Assembly (NCBI GenBank): GCA_011037195.1
Contig: JAAEAF010000617.1
Location: forward strand, 124,001 to 188,000
From: Triatoma infestans
Lineage: Eukaryota; Arthropoda; Insecta; Hemiptera; Reduviidae
Direction of reading: 5' to 3'
DNA: 64,000 nt
Program-made: the position numbers and the translations under genes
Part shown: piece after piece, positions 12,172 through 23,390 of the stretch
How positions within the stretch are numbered: position 1 is the first letter of the stretch
How the letters are laid out: each line of letters starts with the position of its first letter
The notes under the pieces: model-generated
What the model saw: only the letters and a program-made list of their open reading frames with translations
Told to the model about the DNA's origin: nothing
Database searches by the model: none

Positions 12172-12355
12172 GTTATGGTATTCGAAAACACAAATCACTT
12201 TTTAAAAAATTTAATTTTATTAAAAACACAGATACACAGTATGACAGCTCAGAAAGTAGTGAAGAGACAACAATAATGAAAGTTGGGAGTATTTATGCAA
12301 TTATTATGTTGTGTCAGCAAAGTATCAAATGCTCGTGGGAACTGCTGTCGTAACT
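12171..12355 (-). repeat. 5' LTR of the errantivirus-like element
   Basis: 185 bp partner of the LTR at 5,492-5,676; followed on the minus strand by the primer binding site. Confidence 0.9.
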
Positions 12356-12386
12356 AATGACCACTACAAGAAGCAGGCTATCACGG
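12356..12386. repeat. Detached end of the copy A palindrome
   Basis: AATGACCACTACAAGAAGCA and following bases complete the right arm begun at 5,255-5,491 and run on into the reverse transcriptase relic. Confidence 0.7.
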
Positions 12387-12883
12387 AAAATATCACTGAC
12401 ATATTTCTAGTTTTTGTAGATATACATAAAGCCTACGATAGAATTCTCTGGTCAAACCCGCTGGAAGCCTCTATCAGTAAGCCAGTGATACAGATTATAC
12501 AAGAAATGCGAAGAGAAAAAATGTGCGACGTGAAAGTTGGGATAAGTTATCCAGAGAATGTATAACCTTGAAAGCCGTTCTCCAAAAATGCAATTTATCC
12601 CAGCTCTTCTAAAAATATATTTAGATGTGAACTAAGGGATAATCTAGGAAATGTCTAAGATTGAAATAGTGATGGAAAATTCCTACATATACTCTTCTTT
12701 GGAGATGACCAAGTATCTTCGCGTAAAATACTGACGACGTAGGCACATAAAAAAGTAGGATTCAGTATAAACTATTCTAAGTGTGAGTGAATGTATGGTT
12801 AATCTTCGACAAGCTATTGAGGTGAATGGGAATGAAATAAGGCCAAATTTAATATACCAATGAAATGAACTGGAGATTGGAAA
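12387..12883 (+). pseudogene. LINE reverse transcriptase relic, copy A (5' part)
   Basis: Frame 12,311-12,565 reads DIFLVFVDIHKAYDRILW, the motif-A region of LINE reverse transcriptases, followed by IQEMRREKMCDVKVG. Further broken palm/thumb sequence runs to 12,883, where the gypsy array interrupts it. The rest lies at 24,089-24,430. Orthologous relics are in copies B and C. Confidence 0.68.
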
Positions 12884-12887
12884 ACAT

Positions 12888-13338
12888 TGTAATGTATTGG
12901 TGTGGATGTGTGTAGGTAGCTTGTTGTGCAGCACGAGCGGATTTGTATGAAGGGCTTGTAAGTATGTAGCTTAAAAGAGAATGAAGTGTTAGGAATAATA
13001 AAGAAGTCACACTGTTTTTCAAAAGATATATTCTCTAAGAGAAATTAAGTTAACAACAATATGCTTATAAATTAATTGGAATAAACTCTTAAAACTTGAA
13101 AGTGGCACTGATGTTTTCAACTTGGTAGCTAGAACGAGTCTGTCTTGAAAATTAATCTTCTCTTTGTCCGTTTAGTGCCTCCCTTGTGAGGAGAAGGGGT
13201 TAGAACAAAGCCATAAGGGTTCTTGGACATTCCTAGTAACTGTACTTGTATTACCTGGCTGGTCCTTTCGCAACATAATTTGATAATTTAGATTTATTTA
13301 AAAATTAATATTATTTCAAGTTTCTTGCATCCATCACA
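12888..13338 (-). repeat. LTR-X1 (3' LTR of the array)
   Basis: 451 bp, TGTAATGTATTGG...CATCCATCACA. Left flank ACAT. Shares the GTGTGTAGGTAGCTTG variant with X3. Confidence 0.87.
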
Positions 13339-13349
13339 TTATCCACCAA

Positions 13350-14194
13350 TGTAATGTGATTGGTGATGTTTGTATATTTGTAGTTGGTTGTGGCGTGAGC
13401 GTTTTAGCGAAAAGGGCTTGTGTGTTTGTTTGAGATAGAAGTAATGAGAATAATTAAGAACAGCACAACTGATTTATAAATAATTATATTATCTCTTAGT
13501 AAATTTAAGTAGTTTACAATATCACACTATTATGTTTAAGAAATTAAGTATTTATCAAGATTAATGCAAAGCTCTTATGTTTTAACTTATAACTGGCACT
13601 GATTTTAAGAGAGCCATTCCTGAAGTGTCCTCTTTGAAGGCTGAGTTTAGACTATCTACTCTTTACTCTTTTAAAGTTCATATTGGACTCTATTCTTTGG
13701 AATTGCTCTCTCTCTCTAGCGGGGGAATTAGCTTGTACAAAAGGTTTGCCCTAACGGGATTTGTGCCTTTGTTTTATGATCCAAATTTACAGTACCTGAC
13801 ACTAAAGTACAATCTTTTTGAAGATAAATTCACAGTCTAATATATTAACAAAATTAGATAAATTATTTTTAAAAACTATTATTTTTCATTTCGTAGTTAT
13901 ACAAATTATTAATATTAGGTATATAATTATATTATTAGGTATATCATAATGAAAAATTTATACTAAATCAATGTCAATTATTTAAGAATTTCTCAATTTC
14001 TGCATTGAATCGTCCTTGCTGGAACAGAAAAAAAAATGTGTTAATTAAAGAGATCGCTGTTAAACATTGCATTACATAACAGAAGTATCAAATAGTTTAG
14101 GTGTTGATCTTGGTTTCTGCAAATAAAATAAATTTTAAATTATTGTAAGTAATATACATTTTAGTTCTTAAGACTAATTAATTGATTACATGCA
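13350..14194 (-). repeat. LTR-like block Y1
   Basis: 845 bp, TGTAATGTGATTGG...GATTACATGCA, with TG...CA ends. It resembles LTR-X in its first ~120 bp and around TGGCACTGAT but is otherwise different and nearly twice as long. On the minus strand a run of about 20 A lies just before it, like a polypurine tract. An 11-bp spacer (TTATCCACCAA) separates it from X1. Probably a second, related LTR kept inside the element. Confidence 0.65.
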
Positions 14195-14502
14195 ATTTTT
14201 TTTTTTTTTTTTTTTATATGGTAAATAAGTTTATTAATTATATGGCAATTAATTATATGGTATTAATTAAATATATACATGTGGTGTAGTTTGTAGATTT
14301 GAGAATAGGTTGAGAAGTGTGTCATGTAGAATGAGAATGATTTCTAGTGTTTTATGTTTTACGTCTGTCTCGAAGTACCATAGGATGTTTATTTTGGGAT
14401 TGTGGCATTTTCCTTATATATGCCTTTTTAATTTTACTGAGGTGTACCATTTTTTACCGTCTTCCATACGTAAGCGTACAGTATGGTTGGAGTATAATTT
14501 GT

Positions 14503-17055
14503 CTATTTTGTAAGGTCCAGAAAATTTATGACCAAATTTGCCCTGAGGTTTGAAAATTTTGAGGTAAACATTGTCGTTAACCTGAAATTGATGTTTAGAT
14601 ACATTCCGATTATAATATTTGGCTCTAGTAACTTTTGCCTTTTCATTTTTTCCTTAGCTGAAGCGCGTACCTCTTTAATTTTATTGTACAATGTCCTTGT
14701 GTGGATATTAAAATTATCGAGGTCACGGAATGGGAAGTTTACTAGCCAAGGAAATTTGAACTTACTCCCAAATATGAGTTCATGAGGAGAATAGCCTGTC
14801 GAGGTATTTGGGCTTGAATTGTGTGCAGCTTTTATAAGTGGTAGGTATCTGTGCCACTGGTTTTGTGAGTAGTGGGAGATACTACGAGCTATCGTTTTAT
14901 GGATACGTTCCAATTTGCCATTGGAAGCAGGGTGGTAGGGAGTAGTGTTAACTTTTCGGATTTTCAATAGGGTGCAGATCTGAAGTATTATGGTAGAAGT
15001 GAAATTGGTACCTAAATCTGATAGTAGGTACTTGGGTGTGCCATAACGGGTAAAAATTTCATTTACAAGTATCCGCGCAATATTCTCAGCCTTTTGATTT
15101 GTCATGGGAAACATCTCGAGAAAGCGAGAATACTGGCAGATAATGGTAAGGATGTATTTGTATTCCTCACCTGTGTCTGGATTAGTGGAAACTTCCATGG
15201 GACCTACTACATCTATAGATAAAGCCTGAAATACGTTCGTTGGCTCTTGAAAATCACCCAAGGGAGGTTTGTGAGGAATATGCGACTTACTAGTAGCGCA
15301 ACTATGACATGTTTGTACATAGTTTTGCACATCAGTAGAAATATTTGGCCAAGTGAAGAACATTTTTATTCTGTCATATGTCTTATGAATACCATAGTGT
15401 CCCGAGAGAGGATTGTCATGAAATAATCTCATGATGGTGTCACGCATAGTGTTAGGCACTAGCGTGCAATTGTTAACAGTATGCACTATTAAACCCTGTT
15501 GGTCTAAGGAATAGTGGGGTGTTTGAAGCAACTTCTGACATTCAGCGTCATTACTTTGAAGTTCTAGGACTTCCAGGAAGTCTATCGTTGGATAGTATTC
15601 GTCGGTTTCGGCTTGAATGCAGCCTATGTATCGACTAAGTGCGTCCGCATGTGCAATATTCTTGCCGGAACGATGCTCTATATAAAAATCAAATTCTGCC
15701 AGTTTCATGCTCCAACGGAAGAGCTTATTGTGGCTATCTTTGATGTTTTTGAGCCATTGGAGGGCTGCGTGGTCTGTAACTACCTTAAATCTGTAGCCAT
15801 ACAAGATATATCTATAGGTTTTACACCCAAAGACGATGGCTAACAATTCACGTTCGGTAGTACAGTATTTGGATTCTGCTTCATTAAGCACACGTGAAGC
15901 AAACGCTATGGGCCTTTCATCGCCATTAATATTTTGGCTTAGAATTGCGGAAATACCTATATTACTTGCATCCGTAGTAAGGACGAATTCATGGTCGTAA
16001 TTTGGATAGGCTAGGACAGGTGGAAATATTAAGGAGGATTTGAGAGCTTGAAAAGCGTCTTGACGCTCTTGTGTCCACTGAAAATTTACACCTTTCATTG
16101 TAAGGTCTGTGAGTGGCTTGGCAAGCTCAGAAAATTTGGGGATAAATTTCCTATAGAAACCTATGAAACCCAAAAATGCTCTGACGTCTTTTAATTTACG
16201 AGGTACAGGGTAGTTCTTAACCGATTTTAATTTTTCTTCGTCGGGTCTTATTCCGTTAGAACTAATTACATAACCCAGATATTTACAGCTGTCTTTAAAA
16301 AATTGACATTTACCCAAGTCTATACACAAGTTACCAGCCTGGAGACGCTTCATTACTTTTAATAATGCATGGAGGTGTTCGTCGAAGGGTTTCCCATGGA
16401 AGACGAGTATATCGTCTATGAAGGTGTGGCAGATGTCACCAGTATATCCGGACATAATTTTGTCCATTAAACGCTGATAAGCGCTGCTGGCGTTCTTTAA
16501 ACCGAAGGGAAGAACCTTGAATTGATAGGTTCCGAAATTAGTGACGAAGGAAGTCTTTTCTTTAGATGCTTCGTCAAGGAGGATGCCGTGGAAGGCACCA
16601 CTGATGTCTAAGGTGGTATAGAAACGGGTGGCATTCAGTGTGGATAGGATATGCTGTATATCCGGGAGCGGGTAAATTTCGGAAGTGGTGATGGCATTTA
16701 GTTTGCGAAGATCAACCACATACCTGTATTGTTTTCGGAGCTGTGTAATGTCTGTAACATCAACTTTAGTGTGGTCAGCGTGTTTTTTCTTAATGAGTAT
16801 GACGGGGTGAGCCCAGTTGGATTTGCTTTCCTCTATTATACCTCTATCAAGATTGTCTTGTATGAGGGCCTTGAGGATGGGAGCCTCGGAGTGTGCTATC
16901 TTATAGGGGCGGCTGGACACAGGGGCATGATTTTTTGTGTCAATGTGGTGAGTGAGTCCAGAAAATTTTGTTTGAAAATGGTTGTCGTGTGTGAAGGCGT
17001 CATGAAAAGGAGTGAGGGCATGTAGAACTTGTTGTTGTTGTTGAGAAGACAGATG
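14503..17055 (-). pseudogene. pol: Reverse transcriptase, RNase H and integrase of the complete gypsy element
   Basis: The listed 805-residue frame starts at an internal GTG; the open frame extends upstream to about 17,055. Reverse transcriptase: LDISGAF (Asp105) and FIDD at 167-170 (Phe in place of Tyr). RNase H: Asp317, Glu357, Asp383 and Asp426. Integrase: H508/H512/C538/C541 zinc site and Asp570, Asp635, Glu671 triad. One missing base near 14,655 shifts the C-terminus out of the GPY/F-type tail that the second copy keeps. Apart from that shift the enzyme core is uninterrupted. Confidence 0.9.
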
Positions 17056-17057
17056 CG

Positions 17058-17921
17058 TTAATTTGTTGAGAAGTCTTGTTGAAATAGAGCGATTTCGTTT
17101 GAGTTAGTTTGAGTGGCAGATTGTACTGCGTTTATGGTGTGAGTCTGTAAGTCTGTTTCAAAATCGTATTCGATATGAGCGATTGGAAAGTGTTTTTGAA
17201 TAGCAATTTCGTGTGAGGTAGTGTTTATAAGGTTGATGGTGCATGTGTTGTTAGCAATATGTACGATAGAATTGGGCATGTAGAGACCCGAAGGTAAGGA
17301 ATTGTGTTGTGTAAGCAGAATTTGTGTGTCGAGAGGAATTTTTGTATATAGTGTATGTGTTTGTATTATGTGTGCGCGAGGTGGCACTACAATTTTGTGG
17401 CGTAGCTGCAGGGTTTTGGGTAAGGGTAGCTGTTGAATCGAATTGATTTGGTGCGTTTGAGCACTATTTGAAAATGGAATGTTGAATTTATTGAGTGTTA
17501 GTGTACGTGTGCGCAAATTGATAATTGCCCTATTTAATGAAAGGACATCTCTACCAAGTATTAATTGGAAATTGCCTTTTAATTGCGAAACTATGAATTC
17601 GCCAGAAAAATTGGAATTTTGGACATTGTCCGCATGCAAATGAAGGGACGTGATGCCATAATTAGGTATTACTTGGTTAGTCAGAGATTTTAAAATAATG
17701 TTGGAATGCTGCAGGTTCTTATTTCGACAAAAACTGGAATCCACTAGGCTGTGACTAGCTGCAGTGTCTACAAGGGCACGAATAAATTTTTTGCCAATTC
17801 TTAAATTTACTAACAAATTATCAGAATTGGTGAAAGCAGGTATGAGAGCCAAGGTCATAACATCAGCCGTTCGTGAGAGCGGCTGTGGGCTTAACCGTTT
17901 TTTGGCTGTATCTGGAAACAT
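17058..17921 (-). pseudogene. pol: Protease region of gypsy pol
   Basis: 287-residue frame with RALVDTAASHSLVD near residues 49-62, an aspartic protease active site of DTA type instead of the commoner DTG/DSG, and ILGRDVL near residue 120 as the second conserved element. It ends at 17,058, where a frameshift separates it from the reverse transcriptase frame. The first ~25 residues overlap the gag knuckle region. Confidence 0.78.
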
Positions 17922-19224
17922 GTTCGAACCGTATGTCCAAATTTAGAACAAAATTGGCAAGTGGGCCTATTTTGGAGGTTATTGCTACCATTATTATTAT
18001 TATGACTATACTGGGGTCTATCTGAATAAGGGTTAAATCGCGAATTGTTTGAATTAATTCGAGGACTATGATTATTACTATAATATTGATTATTATTATT
18101 ATTATAGCCATTATTACTATTTGCCTGCGATTGAAATTTTTTGGTACATTAAAATTGTTAGGCATTTTGCCAAAGTTAGTACGAGGTTTTGGTCTCAATT
18201 TGTTGGTGCAGTCCACGTCAAAATGTGGACCGGAACAATGGCGACAAGGTCTGTTCTTTATTACATTAAATACTCTACAAGTGGTAGTTGGTTTTAATTG
18301 TGGCTTTTGACTTTTATTACGATGCGAGCATTCTCTGTAGAAATGCATTTGTCTACAGTAACGACAAGGAGATGGGGGTGTACGATTAGAATTTTTCGAA
18401 GTTACAGCGAAAACTGTGGGGTTTGTTTCAGAAGCCTGAACTTCTTTTAGGGCATTGGCATAGGAAAGTGCTTCATCTAATTTTTGAGGAAGCTTCGTTC
18501 GCACCTCATTACGAAGCGGTTGAGGAAGTGACTTCAAGAATGCATCAGTGGCCAGTTTATCTAAAATTGCTTGTAAGGCCTCGAGTGGGTTAGCTTGAGC
18601 TTTTAAATGAATGGCGGATTGGATATGTCTAATCCTATCCGCGAATATTTCAGGAGACTCAGTGGGCAAGGACTGAATATTAGTCATCTGTTGTAAGAGG
18701 ACTAGGGGTGTTTTCTCCTTACGAAATCGGGCTAGAAGTCGCTCAGAAATTAGAGGATACGTTATATTTGTACCCTGGCGTTGTAATTCGGCTTTCTGGG
18801 TGTCGTAAAATATTTTAGCAGACCCTGAGAGCCTAAGTGCTAATATTTCTAATTTAGCAGCGTCGTCCCAGCCAGAAAGGCTAGGACAATGGCTAATTTG
18901 GTCTAGGAAATCTGTCACCTTGGCTGAATTTTCGCCATCGAAGATAGGTAAGCTGTTTATCAATTGCAAATTTCTTAAAGAACTAGCTGGTTGATTGCTG
19001 GGGGTGGGAGGATTTGCTAATTGTTGCTGAGCAAGCAAATATTCTACAGCAGCGTCGATGCCCATATCTTGTCCATTAATCTTATACATTTTTGAAATGG
19101 ATGAATTACTTGGGGAAAGATTATATTTTTCATGACGTCTACGTAATTGGAGTAAATTGCCTCCAACAGAAAGGTTATTATCGCGTAATATCTTTATAAT
19201 TTGGGATCTATTAAGTATACTCAT
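17863..19224 (-). pseudogene. gag: gag of the complete gypsy element
   Basis: 453-residue frame from an ATG 245 bp inside LTR-X2. A SAP-like N-terminus (IIKILRDNNLSVGG), capsid-like segment (SLPIFDGENSAKVTDFL, FADRIRHIQSAI) and cysteine-rich end: CRYCRQMHFYREC and CRHCSGPHFDVDC (CX2CX3HX4C). A third, canonical CX2CX4HX4C knuckle (CQFCSKFGHTVRTC, about 17,919-17,962) lies in a different frame. A frameshift in an A run near 18,135 is responsible and turns an Asn-rich stretch into Ile-rich. Gag binds and packages the element RNA. Confidence 0.82.
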
Positions 19225-19450
19225 AAATTCAAAATTCGAAAGGGATTGAGGTACAAGTTACAATTACATTGTACAATTACAAAATTTTAAAAATGAAATT
19301 CACTAGAAAATTCAATAATGGGAAATATTGAAGATATTTCCGCTGAGAAAATAATTAAAAAACAATCAAATTATCTGATGGATAATTTGTTTAATTATGA
19401 AATTGAAATTTTTACGTACTTGTAAATTTGTGGATTCTCGTTGAAAATAT

Positions 19451-19469
19451 CCCAAACAGCTGGCACCAA
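19451..19469 (-). promoter_or_regulatory. Primer binding site candidate, complete element
   Basis: On the minus strand TTGGTGCCAGCTGTTTGG abuts LTR-X2. It starts with the required TGG; I do not recognise the tRNA. The same sequence follows X3 at 23,619-23,637. Confidence 0.5.
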
Positions 19470-19927
19470 TGTAATGTAATGGTGTGATGTTGTAGTTTGT
19501 AGTAAGGTAGCTGGTTGTGTAGAACGAGCGGATTTGTATGAAGGGCTTGTAAGTATGTAGTTTAAAAGAGAATGAAGTGTTAGCAATAATAAAGAAGTCA
19601 CACTGTTTTTCAAAAGATATATTCTCTAAGAGAAATTAAGTTAACAACAATATGCTTATAAATTAATTGGAATAAACTCTTAAAACTTGATACTGGCACT
19701 GATGTTTTCAACTTGGTAGCTAGAACGAGTCTGTCTTAAATATCTCTTCTCTTTGTCCGTTTAGTGCCTCCCTTGTGAGGAGAAGGGGTTAGAACAAAGC
19801 CATAAGGGTTCTTGGACATTCCTAGTAACTGTACTTGTATTACCTGGCTGGTCCTTTCGCAACATAATTTGATAATTTAGATTTATTTAAAAATTAATAT
19901 TATTTCAAGTTTCTTGCATCCATCACA
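19470..19927 (-). repeat. LTR-X2 (central LTR)
   Basis: 458 bp. It differs from X1 and X3 in its first 60 bp and around TCTTAAATATCTC. Serves as 5' LTR of the complete internal region and 3' LTR of the deleted one. Confidence 0.87.
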
Positions 19928-19938
19928 TTATCCACCAA

Positions 19939-20781
19939 TGTAATGTGATTGGTGATGTTTGTATATTTGTAGTTGGTTGTGGCGTGAGCGTTTTAGCGAA
20001 AAGGGCTTGTGTGTTTGTTTGAGATAGAAGTAATGAGAATAATTAAGAACAGCACAACTGATTTATAAATAATTATATTATCTCTTAGTAAATTTAAGTA
20101 GTTTACAATATCACACTATTATGTTTAAGAAATTAAGTATTTATCAAGATTAATGCAAAGCTCTTATGTTTTAACTTATAACTGGCACTGATTTTAAGAG
20201 AGCCATTCCTGAAGTGTCCTCTTTGAAGGCTGAGTTTAGACTATCTACTCTTTACTCTTTTAAAGTTCATATTGGACTCTATTCTTTGGAATTGCTCTCT
20301 CTCTCTAGCGGGGGAATTAGCTTGTACAAAAGGTTTGCCCTAACGGGATTTGTGCCTTTGTTTTATGATCCAAATTTACAGTACCTGACACTAAAGTACA
20401 ATCTTTTTGAAGATAAATTCACAGTCTAATATATTAACAAAATTAGATAAATTATTTTTAAAAACTATTATTTTTCATTTCGTAGTTATACAAATTATTA
20501 ATATTAGGTATATAATTATATTATTAGGTATATCATAATGAAAAATTTATACTAAATCAATGTCAATTATTTAAGAATTTCTCAATTTCTGCATTGAATC
20601 GTCCTTGCTGGAACAGAAAAAAAAATGTGTTAATTAAAGAGATCACTGTTAAACATTGCATTACATAACAGAAGTATCCAATAGTTTAGTTGTTGATCTT
20701 GGTTTCTGCAAATAAAATACATTTTAAATTATTGTAAGTAATATACATTTTAGTTCTTAAGACTAATTAATTGATTACATG

Positions 20782-20783
<2 letters not shown>
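19939..20783 (-). repeat. LTR-like block Y2
   Basis: 845 bp, nearly identical to Y1 and in the same position relative to X2 with the same 11-bp spacer. Its A run (minus strand) is about 40 long. Confidence 0.65.
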
Positions 20784-20828
<45 letters not shown>

Positions 20829-20960
20829 TGGTGAATAAGCTTCTTAATTATATGGCAATTAATTATATGGTATTAATTAAATATATACATGTGGTGTAGT
20901 TTGTAGATTGAGAATAGGTTGAGAATTGTGTCATGTAGGATGAGAATGATTTCTAGTGTT

Positions 20961-23390
20961 TTATGTTTTACGTCTGTCTCGAAGTACCATAGGATGTTTA
21001 TTTTGGGATTGTGGCATTTTCCTTATATATGCCTTTTTAATTTTACTGAGATGTACTACTTTTTTACCGTCTTCCATACGTAAGCGTACAGTATGGTTGG
21101 GGTATAATTTGTCTATTTTGTAAGGTCCAGAAAATTTATGACCAAATTTGCCCTGAGGTTTGAAAATTTTGAGGTAAACATTGTCATTAACCTGAAATTG
21201 ATGTTTAGATACATTCCGATTATAATATTTGGCTCTAGTAACTTTTGCCTTTTCATTATTTTCCTTAGCTGAAGCGCGTACCTCTTTAATTTTATTGTAC
21301 AATGTCCTTGTGTGGATATTAAAATTATCGAGGTCACGGGATGGGAAGTTTACTAACCAAGGAAATTTGAACTTACTCCCAAATATGAGTTCATGAGGAG
21401 AATAGCCTGTCGAGGTATTTGGGCTTGAATTGTGTGCAGCTTTTATAAGTGGTAGATATCTGTGCCACTGGTTTTGTGAGTAGTGGGAGATACTACGAGC
21501 TATCGTTTTATGGATACGTTCCAATTTGCCATTGGAAGCAGGGTGGTAGGGAGTAGTGTTAACTTTTCGGATTTTCAATAGGGTGCAGATCTGAAGTATT
21601 ATGGTAGCAGTGAAATTGGTACCTAAATCTGATAGTAGGTACTTGGGTGTGCCATAACGGGTAAAAATTTCATTTACAAGTATCCGCGCAATATTCTCAG
21701 CCTTTTGATTTGTCATGGGAAACATCTCGAGAAAGCGAGAATACTGGCAGATAATGGTAAGGATGTATTTGTATTCCTCACCTGTGTCTGGATTAGTGGA
21801 AACTTCCATGGGACCTACTACATCTATAGATAAAGCCTGAAATACGTTCGTTGGCTCTTGAAAATCACCCAAGGGAGGTTTGTGAGGAATATGCGACTTA
21901 CTAGTAGCGCAACTATGACATGTTTGTACATAGTTTTGCACATCAGTAGAAATATTTGTCCAAGTGAAGAACATTGTTATTCTGTCATATGTTTTATGAA
22001 TACCATAGTGTCCCGAGAGAGGATTGTCGGGAAATAATCTCATGATGGTGTCACGCATAGTGTTAGGCACTAGCGTGCAATTGTTAACAGTATGCACTAT
22101 TAAACCCTGTTGGTCTAAGAAATAGTGGGGTGTTTGAAGTAACTTCTGACATTCAGCGTCATTACTTTGAAGTTCTAGGACTTCCAGGAAGTCTATCGTT
22201 GGATAGTATTCGTCGGTTTCGGCTTGAATGCAGCCTATGTATCGACTAAGTGCGTCCGCATGTGCAATATTCTTGCCGGAACGATGCTCAATATAAAAAT
22301 CAAATTCTGCCAGTTTCATGCTCCAACGGAAGAGCTTATTGTGGCTATCTTTGATGTTTTTGAGCCATTGGAGGGCTGCGTGGTCTGTAACTACCTTAAA
22401 TCTGTAGCCATACAAGATATATCTATAAGTTTTACACCCAAAGACGATGGCTAACAATTCACGTTCGGTAGTACAGTATTTGGATTCTGCTTCATTAAGC
22501 ACACGTGAAGCAAACGCTATGGGCATTTTATCGCCATTAATATTTTGGCTTAGAATTGCGGAAATACCTATATTACTTGCATCCGTAGTAAGGATGAATT
22601 CATGGTCGTAATTTGGATAGGCTACGACAGGTGGAGATATTAAGGTGGATTTGAGAGCTTGAAAAGCGTCTTGACGCTCTTGTGTCCACTGAAAATTTAC
22701 ACCTTTCTTTGTAAGGTCTGTGAGTGGCTTGGCAAGCTCAGAAAATTTGGGGGTAAATTTCCTATAGAAACCTATGAAACCCAAAAATGCTCTGACGTCT
22801 TTTAATTTACGAGGTACTGGATAATTCTTAACCGATTTTAATTTTTCTTCGTCGGGTCTTATTCCGTTAGAACTAATTACATAACCCAGATATTTACAGC
22901 TGTCCTTAAAAAATTGACATTTACCCAAGTCTATACACAAGTTACCGGCCTGGAGATGCTTCATTACTTTTAATAATGCATGGAGGTGTTCGTCGAAGGT
23001 TTTCCCATGGAAGACGAGTATAGCAGCGTCGTCCCAGCCAGAAAGGCTAGGACAATGGCTAATTTGGTCTAGGAAATCTGTCACCTTGGCTGAATTTTCG
23101 CCATCGAAGATAGGTAAGCTGTTTATCAATTGCAAATTTCTTAAAGAACTAGCTGGTTGATTGCTGGGGGTGGGAGGATTTGCTAATTGTTGCTGAGCAA
23201 GCAAATATTCTACAGCAGCGTCGATGCCCATATCTTGTCCATTAATCTTATACATTTTTGAAATGGATGAATTACTTGGGGAAAGATTATATTTTTCATG
23301 ACGTCTACGTAATTGGAGTAAATTGCCTCCAACAGAAAGGTTATTATCGCGTAATATCTTTATAATTTGGGATCTATTAAGTATACTCAT
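20961..23390 (-). CDS. Gag-integrase fusion ORF of the deleted gypsy copy
   Basis: 809-residue open frame. Residues 1-123 are the Gag N-terminus, ending GWDDAA. It then joins directly to pol at ILVFHG, just after the FIDD catalytic motif. About 2.44 kb equivalent to 16,412-18,854 of the complete copy is missing, with a 2-bp TA microhomology at the joint (about 23,021). Lost are the capsid end, zinc knuckles, protease and reverse transcriptase palm. Kept are the thumb/connection, RNase H, integrase and the KFSGPYKI tail. The ORF remains open to its stop, unlike the complete copy. Whether it is translated is unknown; it cannot supply reverse transcriptase. Confidence 0.85.
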   Translation of the reverse strand: MSILNRSQIIKILRDNNLSVGGNLLQLRRRHEKYNLSPSNSSISKMYKINGQDMGIDAAVEYLLAQQQLANPPTPSNQPASSLRNLQLINSLPIFDGENSAKVTDFLDQISHCPSLSGWDDAAILVFHGKTFDEHLHALLKVMKHLQAGNLCIDLGKCQFFKDSCKYLGYVISSNGIRPDEEKLKSVKNYPVPRKLKDVRAFLGFIGFYRKFTPKFSELAKPLTDLTKKGVNFQWTQERQDAFQALKSTLISPPVVAYPNYDHEFILTTDASNIGISAILSQNINGDKMPIAFASRVLNEAESKYCTTERELLAIVFGCKTYRYILYGYRFKVVTDHAALQWLKNIKDSHNKLFRWSMKLAEFDFYIEHRSGKNIAHADALSRYIGCIQAETDEYYPTIDFLEVLELQSNDAECQKLLQTPHYFLDQQGLIVHTVNNCTLVPNTMRDTIMRLFPDNPLSGHYGIHKTYDRITMFFTWTNISTDVQNYVQTCHSCATSKSHIPHKPPLGDFQEPTNVFQALSIDVVGPMEVSTNPDTGEEYKYILTIICQYSRFLEMFPMTNQKAENIARILVNEIFTRYGTPKYLLSDLGTNFTATIILQICTLLKIRKVNTTPYHPASNGKLERIHKTIARSISHYSQNQWHRYLPLIKAAHNSSPNTSTGYSPHELIFGSKFKFPWLVNFPSRDLDNFNIHTRTLYNKIKEVRASAKENNEKAKVTRAKYYNRNVSKHQFQVNDNVYLKIFKPQGKFGHKFSGPYKIDKLYPNHTVRLRMEDGKKVVHLSKIKKAYIRKMPQSQNKHPMVLRDRRKT

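Larger units (their letters stand above)
5492..12355 (-). mobile_element. Gypsy/errantivirus-like LTR element with env
   Basis: Two 185-bp direct repeats (5,492-5,676 and 12,171-12,355) start AGTTATGG and end GTCGTAACT, the AGT...ACT ends common in insect errantiviruses. They differ at about two positions, so the insertion is recent. Read on the minus strand the order is LTR, tRNA-Lys-like primer site, gag, protease, reverse transcriptase/RNase H, integrase, env, polypurine tract, LTR. Coding regions carry several frameshifts and at least one stop, so this copy is not autonomous as assembled. It sits inside the copy A palindrome, whose uninterrupted versions in copies B and C give the empty site. 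I see no clean target duplication. Confidence 0.9.

Noticed and set aside
13625..13840. 71-residue frame also found at 20,214-20,429
   Set aside because: The identical frame lies wholly inside the repeated LTR-like Y block; it shows duplication of the repeat and no evidence of a gene.
18050..18130. Isoleucine-rich transmembrane-like stretch in gypsy Gag
   Set aside because: An Asn-rich segment read out of frame after an indel in an A run; the third zinc knuckle is in the other frame.
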